Source: DAOOOW01 sp035387885
Lineage (GTDB): Bacteria; Patescibacteriota; Patescibacteriia; UBA2196
Assembly (NCBI GenBank): GCA_035387885.1
Contig: DAOOOW010000006.1
Span: 1 to 46,992, forward strand
Direction of reading: 5' to 3'
Length of the DNA: 46,992 nucleotides
The notes beneath the pieces were generated by a model. It searched no databases. It was not told the origin of the DNA and saw only the letters and a list, made by a program, of their open reading frames with translations. Position numbers and translations under genes: made by a program. Below are positions 33,099 to 40,115 of the stretch, one piece after another. Within the stretch, counting starts at the first letter, position 1, and the number at the start of each line of letters is the position of its first letter.

Positions 33099-34469
33099 AT
33101 GAATACTAATATAAAAAATATCATTGCTCGCGAAATTTTAGACTCGCGTTCTAACCCCACTATTGAAACCGAAATTACTTTGGACTGCGGACTTAAAGCC
33201 AAAGCATCGGTACCTTCTGGCGCTTCTACTGGAGTGCACGAAGCTTTAGAATTACGCGATAATAATAAAAAAAGATATAATGGCCATGGTGTTTTAAAAG
33301 CCTGTGCCAATGTTAATAAAAAGATCGCCAATTATTTAAAAGGCGAAGATATTTTAAATCAAGAAAAAATTGATCAACTTTTAATCAAACTCGCTGGTAA
33401 AAACAAAGCCAACCTCGGCGCCAATGCCACTCTCTCAGTTTCTTTAGCAGTCGCCCGCGCCGCCACTATGATTAAAAACCTAGAATTGCATGAATATTTA
33501 AATTCCTTTTACTCATTACCCGTTACTCATTACACATTACCTATTCCCACGTTCAACATCTTCAATGGTGGAGCCCATGCCGATTCTAATGTTGATATTC
33601 AAGAATTCATGATTATTCCAGCTGGTATAAAAAAATATGAAGATCAACTTCGTGCTGGCTCAGAAATTTTTCATTGCCTGGGAATGGTTATGAAAAAAAA
33701 TAAATTAAACACCAATGTTGGCAATGAAGGCGGTTATGCCTGCCATGTTAAAACCACAACCCAAGTTTTTGATTTAATAATAACAGCCATTAAACTGGCT
33801 GGTTATAAACCTGGTAAAGAAATATTTTTAGGTATTGACGCTGGCTCTTCAGAATTTTATAATAAAAAAACTAAAAAATATAATTTAAAATTAGAAAAAA
33901 AAGAATTAACTGCCGAGCAATTAATTACTTTATATAATTCTTGGCTAATAAAATACCCCCTTATTTCTTTAGAAGATCCACTGTCTGAAGACGACTTTGC
34001 CGGTTGGTCATTATTAAATTCCCAAAATCACAACCTTTCTTTTGTCATTCCAGCGAAAGCTGGAATCCAGAAAAAAGAAAAAAGAAAAAAAACAAAATTT
34101 CTGGATCCTGACTTCCATCAGGATGACAACAGCGATTACAGATTACCTTTACTAGTCGGCGATGACCTCTTTACCACCAACACCGAAAGATTAAAATTGG
34201 GCATTGAAAAAAACTTAGCCAATGCAGTAATAGTAAAACCCAATCAAATTGGCACTCTGACCGAAACTTTTGAGTTTATAAAATTAGCCCGCGAAAATAA
34301 TTACAAAATAATTGTCTCTCACAGATCTGGGGAAACCAATGATGATTTTATTGCTGATTTAGCTGTGGCTGTGCAAGCTGACTTTGTTAAATTCGGTGCA
34401 CCCAATCGCGGTGAACGAGTAGCGAAATATAATAGACTATTAGAAATTTCACTTAATAATTTTAAATAA
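33099..34469 (+). CDS. eno: Enolase
   Basis: 456 residues from the ATG at 33099 (MNTNIKNIIAREILDSRSNPT); the earlier ATG at 33069 would add ten residues that enolases do not have. It converts 2-phosphoglycerate to phosphoenolpyruvate. Landmarks: SGASTGVHEALELRD, FNGGAHADSNVDIQEFM, GNEGGYA, the metal ligands in GIDAGSSEF and SLEDPLSEDD, VGDDLFTTN, VKPNQIGTLTE, SHRSGETNDD and GAPNRGERVAKYN. Two loops are repeat-derived: about 137-148 (33509..33540) and about 315-344 (34043..34128), the latter between SLEDPL and VGDDLF. No catalytic residue is lost. Typical enolases are about 430 residues, so the excess matches the inserts. Confidence 0.97.
   Translation: MNTNIKNIIAREILDSRSNPTIETEITLDCGLKAKASVPSGASTGVHEALELRDNNKKRYNGHGVLKACANVNKKIANYLKGEDILNQEKIDQLLIKLAGKNKANLGANATLSVSLAVARAATMIKNLELHEYLNSFYSLPVTHYTLPIPTFNIFNGGAHADSNVDIQEFMIIPAGIKKYEDQLRAGSEIFHCLGMVMKKNKLNTNVGNEGGYACHVKTTTQVFDLIITAIKLAGYKPGKEIFLGIDAGSSEFYNKKTKKYNLKLEKKELTAEQLITLYNSWLIKYPLISLEDPLSEDDFAGWSLLNSQNHNLSFVIPAKAGIQKKEKRKKTKFLDPDFHQDDNSDYRLPLLVGDDLFTTNTERLKLGIEKNLANAVIVKPNQIGTLTETFEFIKLARENNYKIIVSHRSGETNDDFIADLAVAVQADFVKFGAPNRGERVAKYNRLLEISLNNFK
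33509..33540 (+). repeat. TTACTCATTAC direct repeats inside eno
   Basis: TTACTCATTAC occurs at 33509-33519 and 33523-33533, followed by ACATTAC. It encodes YSLPVTHYTLP in the loop before PTFNIFNGGAH, where other enolases are a few residues shorter. Confidence 0.55.
34043..34128 (+). repeat. TGTCAT/GGATGACA element in frame inside eno
   Basis: It begins TGTCATTCCAGCG-AAAG-CTGGAATCCAG, has an A-rich spacer, then CTGGATCCTGA...CATCAGGATGACA. This is the complete two-hairpin architecture of the family in 86 bp. It encodes about 29 residues of a loop. Confidence 0.85.
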
Positions 34470-34627
34470 CAAATTTTAAATTTTAAAATAATTTTAAATA
34501 TTTAATTTTAAATTTAAAAAACTTGCTTAATCTATGTTTATCAGTGTGCTATTGTTTTAGATTTTAAAATTTTTATTTTGGATTTATTTTAAAATTTGAG
34601 TTTTAAAATTTAAAATTTCCACAAACT
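34470..34627. other. AT-rich intergenic region with inverted tracts
   Basis: Runs of AAATTTTAAAA and TTTTAAAATTT on both sides of a less biased centre (about 34520-34560) could form a large AT-only stem. TGCTATTGT near 34548 may be an extended -10. Nothing else was recognised. Confidence 0.3.
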
Positions 34628-35593
34628 ATGTCTTGGCTCCTAATCGCTTTACTGGCTTATCTTTTAAACGCAGTGGCCATGGTTACTGACAAAGCTTTAT
34701 TAAAAAAAGACAAAATTGATAATCCTTTTGTCTATGTTTTTTATATTGCTGCTCTTGGTTGTTTAATGATGCTTTTTGTGATTCCTTTTGGCTTGCAAAT
34801 TCCCAGTTGGCTAACCATTGGAGTGGCTCTTTTATCTGGGGCTACTTTTGTTTGGGCACTTCTTTTAATGTTTGCCGCTTTAAAAAAAGATGAAGCTTCT
34901 CGAGTTAATCCCATGGTTGGTGGTTTAACGCCAATTTTTGTTTTTTTATTTGCTTGGTATGTTCTCGCAGAAAAATTAAACTACAATCAATACACCGGCC
35001 TGTTCTTTTTAATCATTGGCTCTTTAATAATTGCTTTGGATTTTCAAAAACATGGTGTGCTTTCTTGGTTTAAACAAAAAATCGGTTTAAACAATTTTGG
35101 TTTACCCCAAATTAGAAAAACAATCTGGTTGGTTTCACCGTCAGCCGTTCTTTTTGGCATTGCCAATGTTTTAACTAAATATGTTTATGCTAATACAAAA
35201 TTTTTAACTGGTTTTATTTGGACCAGGGCTGGTTCACTTGTAGCAGTTTTACTTTTACTTTTAATTCCAGCCAACTTTCAAGCTGTTAAAAATAGTTTTA
35301 AACATAATAAAAAAGACAAATCTGGCGCTAAACAAACAGGCGGTCTATTTCTTTTGGGTCAAGCCTGCGGAGGCGGTTCAGCTATTTTACAACAATACGC
35401 TATCTTTTTAGGTTCTGTCACTTTAGTGCAAGCCATGCAGGGCGTGCAGTATGTATTTGTTTTTATTTTTGCCATGCTTTTAACTATATTTTTACCCAAA
35501 ATCTTAAAAGAAGATTTAACCAAAGAACTTTTAATCCAAAAAATTATTGGCATTTTAATTATTATTCTCGGCTTATATTTTGTGGCTGTCTAA
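34628..35593 (+). CDS. EamA/DMT-superfamily transporter
   Basis: 321 residues with about ten membrane helices in two repeated halves, the plan of the drug/metabolite transporter (EamA) superfamily. Landmarks are the helix-initiating WLLIALLAYLLNAVAMVTDK and the DEASRVNPMVGGLTPIFVFLFAW stretch at the third-to-fourth helix turn. The second half has the corresponding GSVTLVQAMQGVQYVFVF. The hydrophilic loop between halves (about 215-240) is Lys-rich. Substrates of this superfamily vary (amino acids, nucleotide sugars, metabolites) and cannot be told from sequence. The next gene starts 6 bases downstream, so the two are probably co-transcribed. No Shine-Dalgarno motif. Confidence 0.85.
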   Translation: MSWLLIALLAYLLNAVAMVTDKALLKKDKIDNPFVYVFYIAALGCLMMLFVIPFGLQIPSWLTIGVALLSGATFVWALLLMFAALKKDEASRVNPMVGGLTPIFVFLFAWYVLAEKLNYNQYTGLFFLIIGSLIIALDFQKHGVLSWFKQKIGLNNFGLPQIRKTIWLVSPSAVLFGIANVLTKYVYANTKFLTGFIWTRAGSLVAVLLLLLIPANFQAVKNSFKHNKKDKSGAKQTGGLFLLGQACGGGSAILQQYAIFLGSVTLVQAMQGVQYVFVFIFAMLLTIFLPKILKEDLTKELLIQKIIGILIIILGLYFVAV

Positions 35594-35599
35594 TTTTAG

Positions 35600-36604
35600 A
35601 TGAAAAAATTTCAACCCACTAAAACTCATTACACCATATTTTTTACTATTCTAGTAATATTTTTTTTAATTCTTTTTTTAAGCACCTGGAACTTTGGCGA
35701 TGATCAAAAAATAATTTTGGGGGGCACCTTTAGCAAAAAACATGCTGACCATTTGGGCTTGGATTGGAAATTGGTTTATTGGAAAACAATTAATGAAATG
35801 CCTTTTAAAATTATTAGAATGCCTGTTTATTGGGATGAGGTTGAAAAAAAACCAGGGGAATTAAATTTTTCTGATTATCAGTGGATGCTAGATTTAGCCG
35901 AAGAAAAAGGCATTGAAATAGTGCCGGTTCTTGGCCGACGGGTGCCACGATGGCCTGAATGTCATCAACCAGAGTTTTATAATCAACTTTCCAATGAAGA
36001 AATGAAGCAAAAAATATTAACTCTAATAAAAACCGAAGTTGCACAATTTAAAAAATATGATAACATAAAAAAATGGCAAATAGATAATGAACCATTTTTA
36101 GATGTTTTTGGTGAATGTCCCCAAGCTGATGCTAATTTGCTGGCCGAGGAAATTGCTTTAGTAAAAAGCTTGGACTCACGGCCAATTATGATCACTGAAT
36201 CTGGAGAACTTTCTAGTTGGCTTAAAGGCGCTAAAATTGCTGATATTTTAGGTGTCTCAATGTATCGAGAAACTTGGAATAAAAATTGGGGTTGGTTTCA
36301 ATATCCTTTACCACCGGCCTATTATTTTTTAAAAGCCAAATTTGTTCAATATCTAACCGGTGTAAAAAAAGTTATTAACACTGAATTACAAGCCGAACCC
36401 TGGGCCATTAACAGTGATCTAAAAACCATGGATTTGGCTGATCAAAAATATAGTCTGGATTTAACCGACTTGAAAGACAATCTGGAATTTGCCAAGCGCG
36501 CCGGTCAAGAAGAAATTTATTTATGGGGAGTAGAGTGGTGGTATTGGCTCGGTCAAACATATGGCCAATGGGATTTTTGGAATTATATGAAAAATTTTAA
36601 ATAA
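35600..36604 (+). CDS. Membrane-anchored glycoside hydrolase-like protein (clan GH-A)
   Basis: 334 residues: an N-terminal membrane anchor (about 9-29) followed by a TIM-barrel-like domain. IIRMPVYWDEVEKKPGELNFSDY with a following LAEEKGIEIVPVLGRRVPRWP is typical of GH5/GH42-type barrels, and WQIDNEP (Glu about 159) matches the acid/base position NEP of clan GH-A. INTELQAEPW (Glu near 260) is at about the right distance to be the nucleophile. The domain would lie outside the membrane and could trim or remodel a glycan. The substrate is unknown. Paired with the EamA-like transporter immediately upstream. Confidence 0.75.
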   Translation: MKKFQPTKTHYTIFFTILVIFFLILFLSTWNFGDDQKIILGGTFSKKHADHLGLDWKLVYWKTINEMPFKIIRMPVYWDEVEKKPGELNFSDYQWMLDLAEEKGIEIVPVLGRRVPRWPECHQPEFYNQLSNEEMKQKILTLIKTEVAQFKKYDNIKKWQIDNEPFLDVFGECPQADANLLAEEIALVKSLDSRPIMITESGELSSWLKGAKIADILGVSMYRETWNKNWGWFQYPLPPAYYFLKAKFVQYLTGVKKVINTELQAEPWAINSDLKTMDLADQKYSLDLTDLKDNLEFAKRAGQEEIYLWGVEWWYWLGQTYGQWDFWNYMKNFK

Positions 36605-36654
36605 TTTTGCAAATTCATAAAATATTTCACAATCAAAAACGGAGGTATTATATT

Positions 36655-36930
36655 ATGCCAATAAATTTTGTTTCCGAAAAAACTCCCGCAGACATTTTAA
36701 GAGAACTTCAAAGCAAAGGAGCACTGCCAATAAAAATTATGAAAGGAAATGGGGGGGAAAAAATTTTTTCAATTGGGCCAGTCCATTTTTTACCAATACA
36801 CCCCTGGCGTCCTCATATAATTTTAAGAAAAAATGAATGTTTAGCCATTAATTTTAACGATATTATTCCTGGGTGCATCTTGAAGCTCTGCCAACAAATT
36901 AATTATTTAATTCTTAGTGGTCAAGAATAA
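36655..36930 (+). CDS. Small protein, unknown, first of a three-gene mini-operon
   Basis: 91 residues from the ATG at 36655, chosen because GGAGG lies 8 bases upstream; the longer in-frame extension runs through that site. It starts PINFVSEKTPADILREL. The middle has FSIGPVHFLPIHPWRPHIILRKNE, with several His and Pro, and the end contains PGCILKLCQQI with two Cys. No signal or membrane segment is present. It is followed by two further tiny SD-led genes and a terminator. I do not recognise it. Confidence 0.65.
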   Translation: MPINFVSEKTPADILRELQSKGALPIKIMKGNGGEKIFSIGPVHFLPIHPWRPHIILRKNECLAINFNDIIPGCILKLCQQINYLILSGQE

Positions 36931-36957
36931 CCATTACTGCTAAAAATTGGAGGCTAT

Positions 36958-37134
36958 ATGATTATTTCGTTTCCTCAAACAAATCTTTTAGCATTTGCTC
37001 AAACTGGTTTTGCTGTTCTTAAAAAGGGCACTGCTGGTGAACAAATTCTTAAAGCAGTAAGAAAAAGACCTACAAATGGTTTTGAAATTAAAAATCGAAC
37101 TTGTTTGCCAATCGGAGATACTGCCAAATATTAA
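36958..37134 (+). CDS. Small protein (58 aa), unknown, second of the mini-operon
   Basis: 58 residues. TTGGAGG ends 5 bases before the ATG, which strongly supports this short frame. The N-terminal part is mildly hydrophobic (IISFPQTNLLAFAQTGFAVL), the C-terminal part basic (EQILKAVRKRPTNGFEIKNR). There is no clear membrane helix. It lies 27 bases after the first gene and 56 bases before the third. Function unknown; size and context would fit a toxin-antitoxin or regulatory module, but nothing in the sequence proves it. Confidence 0.6.
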   Translation: MIISFPQTNLLAFAQTGFAVLKKGTAGEQILKAVRKRPTNGFEIKNRTCLPIGDTAKY

Positions 37135-37190
37135 CAAACTATAGATTGGCTTAATCTTAATTTGGCCATTACATTGGAGGATAAATAAAA

Positions 37191-37370
37191 ATGACAAAAA
37201 ACCTCCAGAAGAAAAACCAGCAATTGGCAGAGCTTATTGCTTGGATCAATTCTCCAGAAGGCCAAGCATCCATTAAAAAAGCTTTGGCTGAAGCAGATGA
37301 ATTTACTGCTCGATTGGCCGAGGACAGAAAAGTTCCTTGGCAAAAGATGCACGAACCAATAACAATTTAA
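37191..37370 (+). CDS. Small helical protein (59 aa), antitoxin-like, third of the mini-operon
   Basis: 59 residues with GGAGG 10 bases before the ATG. It is highly charged and likely all helical: LAELIAWINSPEGQASIKKA, then ALAEADEFTARLAEDRKVPW. The SPEGQ-A-I/L-KKALAEADE...RLAE pattern reminds me of small proteins found next to type II toxins, but this is memory, not a search result. The stop codon overlaps the first base of the terminator stem at 37370. Confidence 0.65.
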   Translation: MTKNLQKKNQQLAELIAWINSPEGQASIKKALAEADEFTARLAEDRKVPWQKMHEPITI

Positions 37371-37400
37371 AGCCGACCTTGCTGGTTGGCTTTTTTATTT
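37370..37400 (+). terminator. Rho-independent terminator
   Basis: AAGCCGACC (37370-37378) pairs with GGTTGGCTT (37384-37392) with one wobble, followed by TTTTATTTTT. It ends the three-gene mini-operon. Confidence 0.9.
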
Positions 37401-37412
37401 TTCCCAAAATGC

Positions 37413-37418
37413 TATAAT
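37413..37418 (+). promoter_or_regulatory. Extended -10 box upstream of the DUF4012 gene
   Basis: TGC-TATAAT with the box at 37413-37418. The palindromic element 37441..37584 lies between it and the ATG at 37595, so the element would form most of the mRNA leader. Confidence 0.5.
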
Positions 37419-37440
37419 ATATTTATACACATCTACTTTT

Positions 37441-37584
37441 TGTCATACCGTGCTTGACACAGGATCCAGGCGAGATGACCAAGTATTTTGATAAAACTTG
37501 CAATCGTTGATAATTTTTTTTAAAAAAGTTTTCTGGATTCCCGATCCGCCCGCCTGATTCTCGGCGTGGCGGTCGGGAATGACA
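37441..37584 (-). repeat. Palindromic element, TGTCAT/GGATGACA family, inverted full copy
   Basis: The element starts TGTCATACCG and ends CGGGAATGACA. Read on the minus strand, it matches the copy at 1928..2069 through hairpin arms and the AT-rich middle (shared words such as ATCAACGATT and TTTTATCAAAATAC-like tracts), with small differences. Confidence 0.8.
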
Positions 37585-37594
37585 ACATAAAAAT

Positions 37595-39580
37595 ATGAAT
37601 GAACTTCAAAAAATCGAAAACATAGCCGAGGAAGGCCTTGAAGAATTAATGGGTAAACATAAAAAATCTTATTATAAAAAAGTTCTTTTTTGGTTACTAG
37701 GTATTTTTTTGTTAGTGCTTATTGTTTTGGGCGTTATCTACTTTGTTTATTGGCAACCTTTAAAAAATTCTTTTGTCTTGGCCAATGAAGCCCAAACGCA
37801 TTTTGAACAGACTCAAACAGCTCTTTTGGGCACAGATTTTCCAAAAGCTAAAAGTGAAATTGAAAAGGCTCAAGCAAATTTAGCTGAATTAGAAACCAAT
37901 GTAGATAAATTGGATTCGCCATTAATGTTTGGCTATTTAAGAAATCAATATACAGGCGTTAAAACAATTGTGGAAGCGGTGCAGGAATTTTCTCAAGGAC
38001 TTTATTTAATAACTAATTTAGCTCATGATACTCTATTTGAAATTAAATTAGATAAAAACGGTAATCTTTCTTTGACGCCAGAAAAAAGAATAGAAATTTT
38101 AACTAAAATTGCTCAAAGTGCTCCGGAATTAAACGGAGCTAAGGCCCAATTGGACCTTTCACTTTTAACACTTAACCAGATAGACACCCAAAAATTAAAT
38201 CCCAGTTTGCTCAAATACCATCTAACCCTTAAAGCAAAAATTTCTTTACTGCAAAATTTTCTAACTCAAGCCAGTGGTTTGGCCGAGACTTTGCCTAAAA
38301 TTTTAGGTTTAGGCGAGGAAAAAACTTATTTATTTTTATTACAAAATAGTGATGAATTACGTCCCACTGGTGGTTTTATCGGCACCATTGGTATTTTAAA
38401 ACTTAAAAATGGACAAATTGTTAGTTTTAAAACTAACGATGTCTATGATTACGATCGTTTTGCTATTAATAAAAAAATGAAAGTAACTGCACCAGAACCA
38501 ATTAAAAAATATCTAGTAGAAAATTGGTATTTACGAGATAGCAATTGGTCTCCAGATTTTCCAACAGCTGCCGAAAAAATAGAATGGTTCTATCACACAG
38601 AAGCAGAACTTTCTAAAGGCGAATTGCCTAATGAAAAAATTGATGGCGTGATTGCGATTACCCCAAAATTAATTGAAGATTTAATGGCCACTTTGGGAGC
38701 CGTGGAAGTGGATTCATTTATTTTTAATAAAGAAAATTTTGTTGATCAATTACAATACTTAGTGGAAGTTGGTGTGGAAAAACAAAACGTGCCCTATTTT
38801 GCTAGAAAAAATATTATCGGCACTTTATCACAAAAACTTATTGCTCGCCTAGATAATCTCAATTTTAATGGTTGGTTAGAAGTTTTTAAAACGCTGTTTA
38901 ACAACCTCAATGAGAAAAATATTCTTATCTACAATAAAGATGCCCAAATTCAAAATTTAATTACTAAACAAAATTGGTCTGGTGCCATTAAGGAAACTAG
39001 TGGCGATTTTTTAATGGTCGTGGACGCCAATTTAGCGGCTCTAAAATCCAATCAATGTGTGGAAAGAAATATTTCTTATACTATAAACCCCGAGGCTGAT
39101 AAATTAAAAGCCAAAACAACCATTACTTATAAAAATAATTGTACTTTTACTTGGAAATCCACTCGTTATCGCACCTACACCAGAGTTTATGTGCCTTTGG
39201 GATCAGAGTGGATCAAAACAGAAGGTTCTATGGATAATGATCGCTCACCTAAAAAAGGTTGGACAGATATTAGTCAAGAAAATAATAAAACAGTTTTTGG
39301 AACTTTTATTGCTATTGAACCAGGCGAGAGTGGTACATTGGCTATAGAATATTATTTACCAGAAAATGTTAATCCTGAAATTTCAAAACAAGTTGACAGC
39401 TCTGTCTATAAGCTTTATTTACAAAAACAACCTGGACTCACAACTGCTTTTTCTTTAGATCTGAAGTTTGATCATAAAATTATTAACTCCACGCCAACTA
39501 ATAAAAATACTCTTTCCAATACTCGTTATCAAATATCTGGAGACATGCTGATAGACAGGGAAGTGCAATTGGAATTTTAA
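37595..39580 (+). CDS. DUF4012 membrane-anchored extracellular protein
   Basis: 661 residues. A cytoplasmic N-terminus (about 1-27) precedes one membrane helix (about 28-52, VLFWLLGIFLLVLIVLGVIYFVYW). A helical stretch (55-235) leads to the DUF4012 core, recognised by LFLLQNSDELRPTGGFIGTIG (about 250-270), the NDVYDYD segment, LRDSNWSPDFPTAAEKIEWFY (about 310-330) and the IDGVIAITPKLIEDLM motif. A C-terminal beta-rich domain (about 485-661) ends the chain. DUF4012 is widespread in Patescibacteria and Actinobacteria and resembles LytR-CpsA-Psr proteins in layout, so a role in envelope polymer attachment has been suggested by analogy; this is inference. A palindromic element lies in its leader. 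Confidence 0.9.
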   Translation: MNELQKIENIAEEGLEELMGKHKKSYYKKVLFWLLGIFLLVLIVLGVIYFVYWQPLKNSFVLANEAQTHFEQTQTALLGTDFPKAKSEIEKAQANLAELETNVDKLDSPLMFGYLRNQYTGVKTIVEAVQEFSQGLYLITNLAHDTLFEIKLDKNGNLSLTPEKRIEILTKIAQSAPELNGAKAQLDLSLLTLNQIDTQKLNPSLLKYHLTLKAKISLLQNFLTQASGLAETLPKILGLGEEKTYLFLLQNSDELRPTGGFIGTIGILKLKNGQIVSFKTNDVYDYDRFAINKKMKVTAPEPIKKYLVENWYLRDSNWSPDFPTAAEKIEWFYHTEAELSKGELPNEKIDGVIAITPKLIEDLMATLGAVEVDSFIFNKENFVDQLQYLVEVGVEKQNVPYFARKNIIGTLSQKLIARLDNLNFNGWLEVFKTLFNNLNEKNILIYNKDAQIQNLITKQNWSGAIKETSGDFLMVVDANLAALKSNQCVERNISYTINPEADKLKAKTTITYKNNCTFTWKSTRYRTYTRVYVPLGSEWIKTEGSMDNDRSPKKGWTDISQENNKTVFGTFIAIEPGESGTLAIEYYLPENVNPEISKQVDSSVYKLYLQKQPGLTTAFSLDLKFDHKIINSTPTNKNTLSNTRYQISGDMLIDREVQLEF

Positions 39581-39597
39581 AAAAGACATGTTATAAT
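39569..39597 (+). promoter_or_regulatory. Promoter TTGGAA-N17-TATAAT
   Basis: TTGGAA (39569-39574), 17 bases ending TGT, then TATAAT (39592-39597): a good extended-10 promoter overlapping the end of the DUF4012 gene and reading into the coiled-coil gene at 39666. It contrasts with the TAAGGT-type promoters elsewhere in the window. Confidence 0.65.
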
Positions 39598-39665
39598 AGT
39601 TAAAGTATAAATTATGATTTATATAATAAAATAAACTTTTTATAGCCTTAAGTAGCGCTAAGCAC

Positions 39666-40028
39666 ATGATGACTATTGAGCAACTAGCTAAAATAATTAA
39701 AAAAGGGTTCGATGAAGTCGATGCCAGGTTTGACGCAGTTGATAAAAAATTTGACGCAGTTGATAAAAAAATAGACCACAAATTTTTTATCTTTAAAAAA
39801 GAAATGGAAGAAATGATGGATAATAAATTAGATCGCATCTGGTCAGAATTAAATTCTTTGAGAAAACAACTAGAAAGACTGGAAGAAAAAGTAGACAAAC
39901 TTTCCGAAAGAGAAACCGAAGATATTCAACCAGTTTATTTTGATTTAGAAAAATTAAAAAAGAAAGTGGCTTTTTTGGAAGCAGAGATTAAAATATTAAA
40001 AACTGACCAACAATTGAAAAGAACTTAA
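39666..40028 (+). CDS. Small coiled-coil protein
   Basis: 120 residues, nearly all charged helix. Tandem FDAVDKK units (about 20-37) reflect a DNA direct repeat of about 21 bases. The coiled coil continues through LRKQLERLEEKVDKLSERE (about 62-80) and a second one at the C-terminus (LEKLKKKVAFLEAEIKILK). There is no signal or membrane segment. It resembles the many small repeat-containing coiled-coil proteins of these bacteria that lack an assigned role. The start could be the ATG at 39666 or the adjacent one at 39669. It has its own promoter and lies upstream of lepA. Confidence 0.7.
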   Translation: MMTIEQLAKIIKKGFDEVDARFDAVDKKFDAVDKKIDHKFFIFKKEMEEMMDNKLDRIWSELNSLRKQLERLEEKVDKLSERETEDIQPVYFDLEKLKKKVAFLEAEIKILKTDQQLKRT

Positions 40029-40115
40029 TTTTTTCTCAAATTCTCGTAATTACTCAAGACGAGAATTTTTGTTTGCCAAAAACAAAAAAATTAAGTAAAA
40101 TAAGTACACGTTTAT

